A stretch of DNA of 64,000 nucleotides from Bacilli bacterium (lineage in GTDB: Bacteria; Bacillota_I; Bacilli_A; RF39; UBA660): the NCBI GenBank assembly GCA_017404555.1, contig JAFRCD010000006.1, positions 62,001 to 126,000 on the forward strand. The letters are read 5' to 3'. Under the pieces are notes generated by a model, which saw only the letters and a program-made list of their open reading frames with translations, did not search any database and was not told the origin of the DNA. Below are positions 52,552 through 61,668 of this stretch, piece after piece. Position 1 is the first letter of the stretch. Each line of letters opens with the position of its first letter. Made by a program: the position numbers and the translations under genes.

Positions 52552-55063
52552 CTAAAAAATATGATCATGAACAAGTAGAAAAGAATAAATATGAAAATGG
52601 TTAAAGAAAGATTATTTTAAATGTGATGAGAAAAGTGATAAAGAACCATATGCAATTGTGTTGCCACCTCCTAATGTTACAGGAGTACTTCATTTAGGAC
52701 ATGCATGGGATGTAGCTCTTCAAGATGTTATCATTCGGTATAAAAAAATGAATGGCTATGATGTTTTATGGTTACCAGGAATGGATCATGCTGCTATTGC
52801 GACAGAAGCTAAAGTAGTAAATCGTTTAAAAGAAAAGAAGATAGAAAAATATAGTTACGGAAGAGAAAAATTCTTAGAAGCTTGTTGGGATTGGACTCAT
52901 GAACATGCTGATATCATTAGGAAACAATGGGCTAAACTAGGTATTAGTTTAGACTATTCTAAAGAACGCTTTACTCTAGATGATGGTATGGCTAAAGCCG
53001 TAAGAAAAGTATTTATTGATTACTATAATAAAGGATTAATCTATCGAGGAGAAAAGATAATTAACTGGGACCCTGTTGCTTGTACAGCTTTATCTAATGA
53101 AGAAGTTATCTATAAAGAAGAAAAATCTGCCTTTTATCATATTAAGTATTTTTTAGAAGATAGTGAAGAATTTATAGATATTGCAACAACTCGTCCAGAG
53201 ACTTTATTTGGTGATACAGCAGTAGCGGTTAACGAAAAAGATAAGCGATATAAGAAATATGTTGGTAAGAATGTTATTTTACCACTTATGGATAAAAAAA
53301 TTCCGGTTATTACTGATGAACACGCTGATATGGAGAAAGGAACTGGTGCGGTTAAAATAACACCTGCTCATGATCCTAATGACTTTGAAGTTGGAAATAG
53401 ACATAATCTAGAACGAGTAGTTATTATGAATGATGATGCTACTATGAATGAGAATGTTCCTAAGAAGTATCAAGGTATGTCTAGAGAAAAAGCCAGAGAA
53501 GAAGTCCTAAAAGATTTAGAGAAACTAGATTTACTTATTAAGATAGAACCATTAACTCATGAAGTTGGTCATAGCGAGAGAACTGGTGTTATGATTGAAC
53601 CAATGATTAAAAAACAATGGTTTGTTAAGATGAGACCACTTGCTGATCAAGTTCTAAAGAATCAAAAAGATAAGGACACAAAAGTTCATTTTGTACCAAC
53701 TCGTTATGAAAAAATAATGAACCATTGGATGGAGATTACATATGACTGGTGTATATCAAGACAACTATGGTGGGGACATAGAATACCTGCTTATTATAAA
53801 GGTGATGAAATCTGTGTTTCGGAAAAATCACCAGGAAAAGGTTGGGTTCAAGATGAAGATGTACTTGATACTTGGTTTTCTTCAGCTCTTTGGCCTTTCG
53901 CTACTCTAGGATGGCCAGAAGAAACAGATCTTTTAAAGAGATATTATCCAAACTCAGTATTGGTAACTGGTTATGATATTATACCTTTCTGGGTTAATAG
54001 AATGACTTTCCAAGGAGAAGAACTATTAGGTAAAAGACCTTTTGAACATTGTCTAATTCATGGACTTATTAGGGATAAACAAGGAAGAAAGTTCTCTAAG
54101 AGTTTAGGTAATGGAATAGATCCATTTGATATGATTGAAAAGTATGGAGCTGATGCTTTGAGATACTATCTTACAACTGATGTATCACCAGGAACTGATA
54201 TGAAGTTTGATGAAGACAAAATAAAAGCATCATGGAACTATATTAATAAAATATGGAATGCTTCTAGATTTGTACTTTCTAATATTGAAGAATTAGACGA
54301 GATAGACTTAGATAACTTGAAACCAGAAGATAAGTGGATTTTAACTAAACTACAAAAAACTATTAAAGAAGCAACTAAGTTTATGGAAAAGTTTGAATTT
54401 AATAATGCTGCTAGTACTATTTATGAATTTACTTGGAATTATTTCTGTGATTACTATATTGAAATGGCTAAATATACCATGGATGAAGATTCTACTAAAT
54501 CAACCTTAGTATATGTTTTAACGGATATCTTAAAACTACTACAACCATTTATGCCATATGTAACTGATGAAATATATGGAATGCTACCAATTAAAGAAAG
54601 TGAAGATATAATGATTGCTGATTATCCTAAATATAATAAGAAGTATATCTTTGCTGAGGAAGAGGTAGTAGTAGATGATTCAATTGAGTTCATTAAGTCA
54701 TTTAGAAATGTTAAGAAAGAGAATAATATTACTAAAGATATGAAAGTGTTATTTGATACAACTGATAGTAATGATTTAATTGTAAAAATGTTAAAACTAG
54801 ATGAAAAGATTGTTAAGAAACCACTCGGTATTAATGCTTATAAAGTATTCTCTAATCGTATTAAGGCAACTATATTCTTTGAAAAAGAGGAAGATGATAG
54901 TAGAAATGATGATATTATTAAAGAATTAAAAGAATCAATTGAAAGAAGAGAAAAATTACTTGCTAATGAAAACTATGTCACAAAAGCACCAAAGAATGTA
55001 GTTGATATGGATAGAAAGAAGTTAAAGGAAGAAAAAGAGAAATTAAAAGTTTTACTTAAATAA
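52545..55063 (+). CDS. valS: Valine--tRNA ligase, reading frame broken by a one-base frameshift near the 5' end
   Basis: Charges tRNA-Val with valine. The natural start is ATG 52545 (AAGGAGCGGATAGG upstream): MLAKKYDHEQVEKNKYEN, then Gly and a stop at 52602. In the other frame W-L-K-K-D-Y-F-K-C-D-E-K continues from 52598 without a gap into A-I-V-L-P-P-P-N-V-T-G. One T appears to be missing near 52597, since Asn-Trp would be expected. With one base restored the product has 839 residues. Class I signatures are intact: G-V-L-H-L-G-H-A (HIGH) and G-R-K-F-S-K-S-L-G (KMSKS), plus the D-x2-F-E-V-G-N editing region and a C-terminal coiled coil. A sequencing or assembly error is the simplest cause, as valS is essential. 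The intact remainder begins at GTG 52658. Confidence 0.93.
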
Positions 55064-55080
55064 TATTGTAAACATATGTA

Positions 55081-55108
55081 AACAAGGATCTATATCCTTG
55101 TTTTTATA
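55081..55108 (+). terminator. Intrinsic terminator
   Basis: AACAAGGAT / ATCCTTGTT stem (55081-55089 and 55094-55102) plus T-run, after valS. Confidence 0.8.
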
Positions 55109-55126
55109 TAGAAAAGAAAGTATAAT
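55098..55126 (+). promoter_or_regulatory. Promoter of the second SPVTG surface protein
   Basis: TTGTTT (55098-55103), 17-base spacer, TATAAT (55121-55126). The -35 overlaps the valS terminator. Confidence 0.6.
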
Positions 55127-55155
55127 GTATATATAAGATAAAATAGGTGAATTGT

Positions 55156-57207
55156 ATGAAAAGAGTATTTAGTTTATATAATATATGTTTAGTATTAATA
55201 CTTGGATTAATATCAGTACTAACTCTAACGACAACAGAAGTAAAAGCTGTTGGTAATGTAATTTGGCCTAATGGACAAACAGCTCCTATTGAACGAACAG
55301 TCCAAAATGTTTATAATGCACCAGAAGTTACGTTTTATTATGATATTATTGATCCTAATGGTACCTCAGCTGCTATGTTTGATGAAGGACCTATTGTCAA
55401 TTCCAAAATTAAGAGTTTAGCTAATAATACTAGTTGTAGTGTATCGTATCATGATTATACAGTTACTCAATTTTCAAGAGCAAATCATTTGCCGGATGGA
55501 TTTGTTCCTACTGAGGCTAATACAATTTCTGCAGATGGTTATGTACCAATATATATCTTTTCTGAAGCAAGTGGGACAGTGTCATATTATACCGAGGCGG
55601 AAACAATTTATTTAAATGCGCAAGCACAATCTATGTTTTCTGAATTTGTTGTTCTGCAATACATAACAGGTGGTCAAGAATGGGACGCTTCATTGGTATA
55701 TGATATTGGAGGTTTCTTTAGTCATTGTCAAGCTTTAATGGATATATCTTTTGTTACGAATTGGGATGTCAGCAATGTTCACAGTATGAATTATACCTTT
55801 TGTGCTCTAACTTCAATTGCTGATAATAGATATTCCGCTTTATCTAATTGGGATACTTCAAATGTAGTTAGTATGGAATATACTTTCTATGCCAGCAATA
55901 TATATAGTAATGAAAGCATTGCTAATTGGAACACTTGTAATGTTATTTCGATGAAGGGAATGTTTAGAGAGTGTACCAACTTACAAGGATTTACAGCTGC
56001 CAGTTCTTGGGATACTAGAAATGTAACGGATATTAGTTATATGCTTTATGGATGTGTACGTTGTGGTGGTGTTTTTCAAATATTGGGACGACCAACGAGT
56101 TATGATGGTGCTTTTTATAACACGGATATAACGAATAATGTATATGGTAATTCTTGGTTGACAATCAACTATAATTGTAGTGTGACCAATAATATAAATG
56201 CTATTATGGCTACGAAGTCTGGTAATTCTAGAATCCAACTTGGCAGTTGTGTACAACCAAGTGGCACTTGTCCTAATCCGGCATATATTGATCATGATAC
56301 AAGAGATGGTGCTTCAATAGCAGAGGTCCCTCTTACATTTGATGGTTCAGATACAGTAAGTAATACATATACAGTTAGCGGTCTATTTAATCTAGATTTG
56401 AATAGCCTGACCAGGTTAAAGATGCCTATTACTGATGTAGGAACATATACTCTTAAAGTAAAAGAAGTGGGAACTGCTACTGATCTTTATCCTGTTGATG
56501 AAGATAATGAATATACAATAGTTATTCAAGCGGAGAATATCCTTGATAACAATGATAGGCCTACTGGTGACTATAATGCTACATTTGTAATTATGGATGA
56601 TAACGATACAAAGAAGCAAAAGATGGCTTTTGCCGAACCTAAAGATGAGAGTAGATTTGGGCATATTGAATTGACTAAAACTATTAAGGGTATTATGTCT
56701 GATCCTACTAAATATTTTGATTTTTCTATTCAAGTAGATGATCGACCAACCTATACTTGTACTGACTATAGCGGAAGTGAAAAGTATCCTATATCTGGAG
56801 TAGATTCAGGTCATTATAGTGCCGCTGAAGTTACTAAATGTAAGAGTGGTACTAAAGATACTATATCTTTAAAACATGGACAAACAGCTACTATAGGACA
56901 ATTCACTTATAACAATAATAATTATGATGCTATTTCAACAGATGATTACTATAAAATAATAGAAGGTACGGAAAGTGATTATACGACTACTTTTAAAATA
57001 AATAATGGTAGTGCTACTAGTGGAAGTGATACAGGACTTAATTCTATTAGTAATAGTGGTAATGTGGTTACTTTCTATAATCAGAAAGAAGGTTCTCCAG
57101 TTACGGGAATAATCTTAACAATTCTACCTTATCTAATATTAATAGGTATAGGTATTGGAGGAGTACTCTTATATAGAAAAATAGGGGCCAATAAAAGAAC
57201 TGTTTAA
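55156..57207 (+). CDS. BspA-type repeat surface protein with pilin-like domain and SPVTG sorting signal
   Basis: I chose ATG 55156 (TAGGTG upstream), giving 683 residues. A signal peptide (about 1-31) is followed by BspA/DUF285-type repeats (about 165-300), with successive N-W-D-V-S-N-V, N-W-D-T-S-N-V, N-W-N-T-C-N-V and S-W-D-T-R-N-V units each followed by an M-x-x-x-F or M-L stretch. The C-terminal half has the two isopeptide-pilin-like modules shared with the protein at 6018-7337 (I-E-L-T-K-T-I-K-G, H-G-Q-T-A-T-I-G-Q). The C-terminus has SPVTG (647-651), a hydrophobic helix and a basic tail. DUF285 repeats occur in surface adhesins. It is probably anchored by the sortase at 16002-16811. Confidence 0.78.
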   Translation: MKRVFSLYNICLVLILGLISVLTLTTTEVKAVGNVIWPNGQTAPIERTVQNVYNAPEVTFYYDIIDPNGTSAAMFDEGPIVNSKIKSLANNTSCSVSYHDYTVTQFSRANHLPDGFVPTEANTISADGYVPIYIFSEASGTVSYYTEAETIYLNAQAQSMFSEFVVLQYITGGQEWDASLVYDIGGFFSHCQALMDISFVTNWDVSNVHSMNYTFCALTSIADNRYSALSNWDTSNVVSMEYTFYASNIYSNESIANWNTCNVISMKGMFRECTNLQGFTAASSWDTRNVTDISYMLYGCVRCGGVFQILGRPTSYDGAFYNTDITNNVYGNSWLTINYNCSVTNNINAIMATKSGNSRIQLGSCVQPSGTCPNPAYIDHDTRDGASIAEVPLTFDGSDTVSNTYTVSGLFNLDLNSLTRLKMPITDVGTYTLKVKEVGTATDLYPVDEDNEYTIVIQAENILDNNDRPTGDYNATFVIMDDNDTKKQKMAFAEPKDESRFGHIELTKTIKGIMSDPTKYFDFSIQVDDRPTYTCTDYSGSEKYPISGVDSGHYSAAEVTKCKSGTKDTISLKHGQTATIGQFTYNNNNYDAISTDDYYKIIEGTESDYTTTFKINNGSATSGSDTGLNSISNSGNVVTFYNQKEGSPVTGIILTILPYLILIGIGIGGVLLYRKIGANKRTV

Positions 57208-57212
57208 TAATT

Positions 57213-57246
57213 AACTGCGATAATTTTGTATTATTCGCAGTTTTTT
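57213..57246 (+). terminator. Intrinsic terminator
   Basis: AACTGCGA / TCGCAGTT stem with an AT-rich loop and T-run, after the surface protein gene. Confidence 0.8.
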
Positions 57247-57254
57247 GTTATAAT
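57226..57254 (+). promoter_or_regulatory. Promoter of the macro-domain gene
   Basis: TTGTAT (57226-57231), 17-base spacer, TATAAT (57249-57254) preceded by TGt. The -35 lies in the terminator loop. Confidence 0.55.
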
Positions 57255-57273
57255 AACTTGCGAGGTGGGTTTT

Positions 57274-57795
57274 ATGAAAAAAATTATATTTTATGACAGA
57301 GCTAAGGAAATGTGTGAAGCTTGGGAAAAAGAGTTTAAAGATATTGATGAAGTAGAAGTACAAAATGTTGGCTTTAGTGATGTTAAAGCAAAATATGTAG
57401 TAACTGATGGTAATTCATACGGAATAATGAATGAAGGTACTGGTCGTGAGGTTAGAGATTATTTCGGTGTGGAAATACAAGATTCTATTCAAGAAACTAT
57501 TTTTCTTAAAAGAATGAAACCATTGGATGTTGGTAAATGTTTAATGTTTGGAACTACTGATTTAGAAAAGAGTTTACTAGTTTATGCACCAACAGTAGAT
57601 ACTCCGGGTCGTATTAATAAACTTAATGTTTATGAAGCAATGCGTGGTGTTATGAATATGTGTTATGCTACTAAAGGTGATATAGCTATTTGTAGTTTAG
57701 GTACTAATGATGGTATTAGTTATGAAGATTCAGCAAAGATGTGTCATAAAGCTTATACAAAATATTTAAAACATATGGTAAAAAGAGAAGATTAA
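57274..57795 (+). CDS. Macro-domain (ADP-ribose-binding) family protein
   Basis: I chose ATG 57274 (GAGGTGGG upstream), giving 173 residues of a single compact domain. The macro-domain pattern is visible: A-K-Y-V-V-T-D-G-N-S-Y-G-I-M-N-E-G-T-G (ligand loop 1), then L-D-V-G-K-C-L-M-F-G and V-Y-A-P-T, ending with C-S-L-G-T-N-D-G-I-S-Y. Macro domains bind or hydrolyse ADP-ribose and related metabolites; the target here is not known. It is located upstream of rnhB with its own promoter. Confidence 0.7.
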   Translation: MKKIIFYDRAKEMCEAWEKEFKDIDEVEVQNVGFSDVKAKYVVTDGNSYGIMNEGTGREVRDYFGVEIQDSIQETIFLKRMKPLDVGKCLMFGTTDLEKSLLVYAPTVDTPGRINKLNVYEAMRGVMNMCYATKGDIAICSLGTNDGISYEDSAKMCHKAYTKYLKHMVKRED

Positions 57796-57857
57796 TTCTT
57801 TTTTTTCTTTACTTGCGAAAAACTTCTTTTTTTATTAAACTTTATTTAGGTGGTATC

Positions 57858-58481
57858 ATGATTGATAACTATAAATATGAAAAAGAATTAATTAAAGATG
57901 GTATTAAATATATTGCTGGTGTAGATGAAGTTGGTCGTGGTCCTTTAGTAGGTCCAGTAGTTGCAGCCTGTGTAGTATTACCTCTTAATTTTAAATTAGA
58001 GGGACTTACTGATTCTAAAAAACTAAGTGAAAAGAAAAGAGAATTCTTTTTTGATATTATTATGGATAAGGCTTTAGGAGTAGGTATAGGTATTATTGAT
58101 CATAAGAAGATTGATGAAGTTAACATTTATGAAGCTACTAAACTAGCAATGAAAGAAGCTATTCTGGAATGTGAAAAGAAATGTAAGATAGAGCATGTTT
58201 TAATTGATGCGATGCCTCTTGATATTAATCTTCCAACTACATCAATTATTAAAGGTGATTTAAAAAGTCTTACTATTAGTGCTGCTTCAGTTATAGCTAA
58301 AGTTACTAGGGATCGAATGCTTTTAGAATTAGATAAAAAATATCCCATGTATGATTTTATCCACAATAAAGGTTATCCAACTAAGAAACATTTAGAAGCT
58401 ATTAATAAATATGGTATTATTTTAGAACATAGAAAAAGTTATGGACCAGTAGCTAAATATCTTAAAGAACATAGTAAATAA
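57858..58481 (+). CDS. rnhB: Ribonuclease HII
   Basis: Removes RNA from RNA-DNA hybrids and single ribonucleotides from DNA. I chose ATG 57858 (AGGTGG upstream), giving 207 residues, the usual length. The active-site motif is G-V-D-E-V-G-R-G-P-L-V-G-P-V-V (D23, E24), followed by L-T-D-S-K-K-L, L-I-D-A-M near 115 and the S-A-A-S-V-I-A-K-V-T-R-D-R block. The expected four carboxylates are present. A hairpin terminator follows. Confidence 0.95.
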   Translation: MIDNYKYEKELIKDGIKYIAGVDEVGRGPLVGPVVAACVVLPLNFKLEGLTDSKKLSEKKREFFFDIIMDKALGVGIGIIDHKKIDEVNIYEATKLAMKEAILECEKKCKIEHVLIDAMPLDINLPTTSIIKGDLKSLTISAASVIAKVTRDRMLLELDKKYPMYDFIHNKGYPTKKHLEAINKYGIILEHRKSYGPVAKYLKEHSK

Positions 58482-58506
58482 AACGACAATAGTCGTTTTT
58501 TTATAA
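58481..58506 (+). terminator. Intrinsic terminator
   Basis: AAACGAC / GTCGTTT stem (58481-58487 and 58492-58498), AATA loop, T-run. Confidence 0.8.
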
Positions 58507-58518
58507 AAGTATAATTTA

Positions 58519-58549
58519 TTGACTGTTTTTTTAAAATAATTTCTATAAT
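58519..58549 (+). promoter_or_regulatory. Possible distal topA promoter
   Basis: TTGACT (58519-58524) and TATAAT (58544-58549) with 19-base spacing, longer than ideal. It lies in the 161-base gap before topA, which has no protein-coding content. Confidence 0.4.
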
Positions 58550-58590
58550 ATAAATAAAGAGTTAAATATGTAAAGCTATGCATTAAATAT

Positions 58591-58619
58591 TTGACAAAAG
58601 AATAATTAATTAGTATAAA
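58591..58619 (+). promoter_or_regulatory. Main topA promoter
   Basis: Consensus TTGACA (58591-58596), 17-base spacer, TATAAA (58614-58619), 24 bases before the ATG. Confidence 0.75.
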
Positions 58620-58642
58620 TAATAAAGAAAAGGAGAAAGCTT

Positions 58643-60670
58643 ATGGGTAAAAACTTAGTTATCGTAGAAAGTCCTAGTAAAAGTAAGACAATTGAAAAGT
58701 ATCTAGGAAAAGATTTTAAAGTAGTATCCAGTAAAGGTCATATCAGAGATTTAGCAACTTCTGGTAGATTTGGATTAGGTGTTGATGTTGATAAAGATTT
58801 TAAACCTAATTATGTAGCTATTAAGGGTAAGAGCAATGTCATTATTGGTTTAAAAAGAGATGTTAAAAATAGTAATATGGTTTATTTAGCATCCGATCCT
58901 GATCGTGAGGGAGAAGCTTTTGCTTGGCATTTAAAAGTGGCTTTAGGAATAGAAGATGATAAATATAAAAGAGTATTATTCAATGAAATCACTAAAGATA
59001 AAGTGCTAGAAGCTATTGATAAACCTACTGTTATTGATGATGATTTGGTTAAGAGTCAAGAGACAAGAAGAATTCTTGATCGAATTATTGGTTTTCGTTT
59101 GTCTAAACTTTTACAAAGTAAAGTAGGAGCTAAATCAGCTGGAAGAGTTCAAAGTGTAGCTTTGAAATTAATTGTTGATAGAGAACGAGAGATTGAAGCT
59201 TTTGTTCCCGAAGAATACTGGAAGATTACAGCTATTTTTGATAAACCAGAATTAGAAGCTGAACTATTTAAATATAAAAAGGATGATATTGAATTAAAAA
59301 ATGAAGCTGATACTAAGAAGGTTTTAGATAGTCTTGGTGAAGAGTACACAGTTGAAAGTATTTCTCAAAAAGAAAAGAAAAAGAAGAGTAAGTATCCTTT
59401 TATTACTAGTACTTTACAACAAGAAGCTTCTAATAAACTAGGTTTTAGTGCGAAAAAGACAATGAGTGTTGCTCAAAAGCTTTATGAAGGAATTGATTTA
59501 GAAGATGAAACAGTGGGTCTTATTACTTATATGAGAACTGATTCTATTCGGCTTTCTGATGAGTTTAGTAAAGCTACTTACAAGTATATTTATGATAATT
59601 ATGGTAAAGAATATGCTGGTTATGTTAAGAAGAGTAAGAAGACTGAAAATGTGCAGGATGCCCATGAAGCAATTCGTCCAACTAGTATTTTTAGAGAACC
59701 TCTTAAGGTTAAAAAGTACTTATCAAGTGATGAATTTAAACTATACTCTTTGATTTATAAAAGAGCTTTAGCATCTTTAATGGCTGATGCTAAAGTAAAG
59801 GGTACAACTATTGTTCTTGATAATAATGATTACAAGTTTAAAGCAACAGGTAGTGTGTTGGTTTTTGATGGTTATTTAAAAGTCTATGCTGATTATGAGG
59901 ATCAAGATGATAAAATATTACCAGAAGTTAAAGAAAATGATGTTCTTGCAACTAACAAGGTGGAACCAGCCCAGCACTTTACAAAACCACCAGCACGTTA
60001 TACTGAAGCTAGACTAATTAAAGAAATGGAAGAGTTAGGTATTGGTCGCCCTTCTACTTATGCGAAGATTATGGACACAATTAGAAGTCGTGATTATGTT
60101 ACGATGGAAGATAAAAAGTTTGTACCAACAGAAGTTGGGTTTGAAACAACGGATAAGCTACAGGAATTCTTTAGTGATTTAATTAATGTTGAATATACGA
60201 AAGAAATGGAAGAAGATTTAGATGAAATAGCGGAAGGAAAACTTGTTTGGAACAAAGTATTAGATAAGTTTTGGCAAGTATTCGAACCTAGAGTAGAAAA
60301 AGCTTTTGAAGATATGGATAAGAAAGCTCCTGAAGAAACAGGGGAGACTTGTCCTAATTGTGGTCATCCTTTAGTAGTTCGTAAAGGAAGATATGGAGAG
60401 TTTGTAGCCTGCAGTAATTATCCAGAGTGTAAATATATTAAAAAAGAAGAGAAAAAAGAAGTAGTTATTATGGATTGTCCAAAATGTGATGGTAAGATTA
60501 TTGAAAAGACTACTAGACGGGGTAAAACCTTCTATGGATGTAATAACTATCCAAAATGTGACTTTGCTTCTTGGGATAAACCGATAGGTAAGAATTGTCC
60601 TTTGTGTGGAGAATACTTAGTCGAAAAACAAGATAAAGTAAAATGTTCAAGTTGTGATTATGAAGAATAA
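58643..60670 (+). CDS. topA: DNA topoisomerase I
   Basis: Relaxes negative supercoils by single-strand passage. The 675-residue protein has the TOPRIM domain at the N-terminus (V-I-V-E-S-P-S-K, then Y-L-A-S-D-P-D-R-E-G-E) and the catalytic tyrosine in L-I-T-Y-M-R-T-D-S (Y296). Three C-terminal zinc-binding repeats each start C-P-x-C (about 570-675), the usual bacterial set. Length is normal for Firmicutes TopA. AAAGGAG precedes the ATG. topA followed by xerC is the arrangement known in Bacilli, although the intervening trmFO found there is missing here. Confidence 0.97.
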   Translation: MGKNLVIVESPSKSKTIEKYLGKDFKVVSSKGHIRDLATSGRFGLGVDVDKDFKPNYVAIKGKSNVIIGLKRDVKNSNMVYLASDPDREGEAFAWHLKVALGIEDDKYKRVLFNEITKDKVLEAIDKPTVIDDDLVKSQETRRILDRIIGFRLSKLLQSKVGAKSAGRVQSVALKLIVDREREIEAFVPEEYWKITAIFDKPELEAELFKYKKDDIELKNEADTKKVLDSLGEEYTVESISQKEKKKKSKYPFITSTLQQEASNKLGFSAKKTMSVAQKLYEGIDLEDETVGLITYMRTDSIRLSDEFSKATYKYIYDNYGKEYAGYVKKSKKTENVQDAHEAIRPTSIFREPLKVKKYLSSDEFKLYSLIYKRALASLMADAKVKGTTIVLDNNDYKFKATGSVLVFDGYLKVYADYEDQDDKILPEVKENDVLATNKVEPAQHFTKPPARYTEARLIKEMEELGIGRPSTYAKIMDTIRSRDYVTMEDKKFVPTEVGFETTDKLQEFFSDLINVEYTKEMEEDLDEIAEGKLVWNKVLDKFWQVFEPRVEKAFEDMDKKAPEETGETCPNCGHPLVVRKGRYGEFVACSNYPECKYIKKEEKKEVVIMDCPKCDGKIIEKTTRRGKTFYGCNNYPKCDFASWDKPIGKNCPLCGEYLVEKQDKVKCSSCDYEE

Positions 60671-60677
60671 TTAAGAA

Positions 60678-60704
60678 AACCAGTATATTATTACTGGTTT
60701 TTTT
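60678..60704 (+). terminator. Intrinsic terminator
   Basis: AACCAGTA / TACTGGTT stem (60678-60685 and 60692-60699) followed by T residues, after topA. Confidence 0.8.
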
Positions 60705-60712
60705 GGTATAAT
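60704..60712 (+). promoter_or_regulatory. Extended -10 promoter of xerC
   Basis: TGgTATAAT at 60704-60712, immediately after the topA terminator T-run. Confidence 0.6.
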
Positions 60713-60727
60713 TAATTAGGTGGTATC

Positions 60728-61612
60728 ATGAAAGAAAGAGATGAGTTTTTAGAGTATTTAAAATATCAACGAGCATATTCAGACTATACAATTAAAAACT
60801 ATGAACATGATATTTCAGAATTTTTAAAATACTTAGAAAAAGAAGGAATTGACTTTAAAAAAGTAGAGTATAGTGATTGTCGTTTCTATTTAATATATTT
60901 GAATAGTCTTGATACTAAGAAGACTACTATTAATAGAAAACTATCTTCATTACGAAGCTTTTATAAGTATTTAGCTAATAAAAAGATAGTTGAGAGTAAT
61001 GTCTTTGCTTTGGTACAATCTCCTAAAAAAGAGAAAAAACTACCTCGTTATTTTGAATACAATGAATTAGAAGAATTATTTCATACACCTAATTCTAATA
61101 CTCCTCTAGGACAAAGGGATTTATTAATATTAGAACTTTTATATGCGACAGGTATTCGAGTAGGAGAAGCTGTTAATATTAAAGTTAAAGATATTAAGAC
61201 TGGTCAAAGAAAAATATTGATTTTGGGTAAAGGCAATAAAGAAAGATATGTCTTTTATGGAGCTTATTGTGAGGATATTTTAAATTTATATTTAGCTGAA
61301 GGACGAAGAACTCTTCTAAAAAGTGATTCCCCATATTTACTTTTAAATAATAATGGTAAAAAGTTAACGGAACGAGGAGTACGTTATATTTTAGATCGAA
61401 TAATTAAGAAGACTTCTTTAAATAAAAAGATATCTCCGCATATGATTAGACATTCTTTTGCGACACATCTTCTTAATGAAGGTTGTGATCTATTAAGTGT
61501 TCAAAAATTATTAGGACATGAAAGTATTAAGGCTACTCAAATCTATACCCATGTTTCTACTGATCGATTAAAGGAAGTTTATTATCAGAATTTTCCTCGA
61601 GCTAAAAAATAA
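60728..61612 (+). CDS. xerC: Tyrosine recombinase, XerC-type
   Basis: Resolves chromosome dimers at the dif site together with a partner recombinase. The 294-residue protein has an N-terminal SAM-like DNA-binding domain (about 1-90) and a catalytic domain with all expected residues. These are R144 in G-I-R-V-G-E, Lys in G-K-G-N-K-E-R, H238 and R241 in H-M-I-R-H-S-F, H264 in L-L-G-H-E-S and the nucleophile Y273. The position after topA favours XerC over XerD or a phage integrase. AGGTGG precedes the ATG. No mobile element flanks it. Confidence 0.88.
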   Translation: MKERDEFLEYLKYQRAYSDYTIKNYEHDISEFLKYLEKEGIDFKKVEYSDCRFYLIYLNSLDTKKTTINRKLSSLRSFYKYLANKKIVESNVFALVQSPKKEKKLPRYFEYNELEELFHTPNSNTPLGQRDLLILELLYATGIRVGEAVNIKVKDIKTGQRKILILGKGNKERYVFYGAYCEDILNLYLAEGRRTLLKSDSPYLLLNNNGKKLTERGVRYILDRIIKKTSLNKKISPHMIRHSFATHLLNEGCDLLSVQKLLGHESIKATQIYTHVSTDRLKEVYYQNFPRAKK

Positions 61613-61636
61613 TAGCTTTAAATAGGGACATTTATT

Positions 61637-61645
61637 TGATATAAT
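61637..61645 (+). promoter_or_regulatory. Extended -10 promoter of the comN-secDF unit
   Basis: TGaTATAAT with a weak TTTAAA -35 at 61617-61622 (17-base spacing), 23 bases before ATG 61669. Confidence 0.55.
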
Positions 61646-61668
61646 AAAGTTAATAAGGAAGTGAATAC

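Noticed and set aside
52592-52604. Programmed ribosomal frameshifting in valS.
   Set aside because: There is no slippery X-XXY-YYZ heptamer at the break, and the tRNAs in place would re-pair poorly after a -1 slip. An error or simple mutation explains it better.
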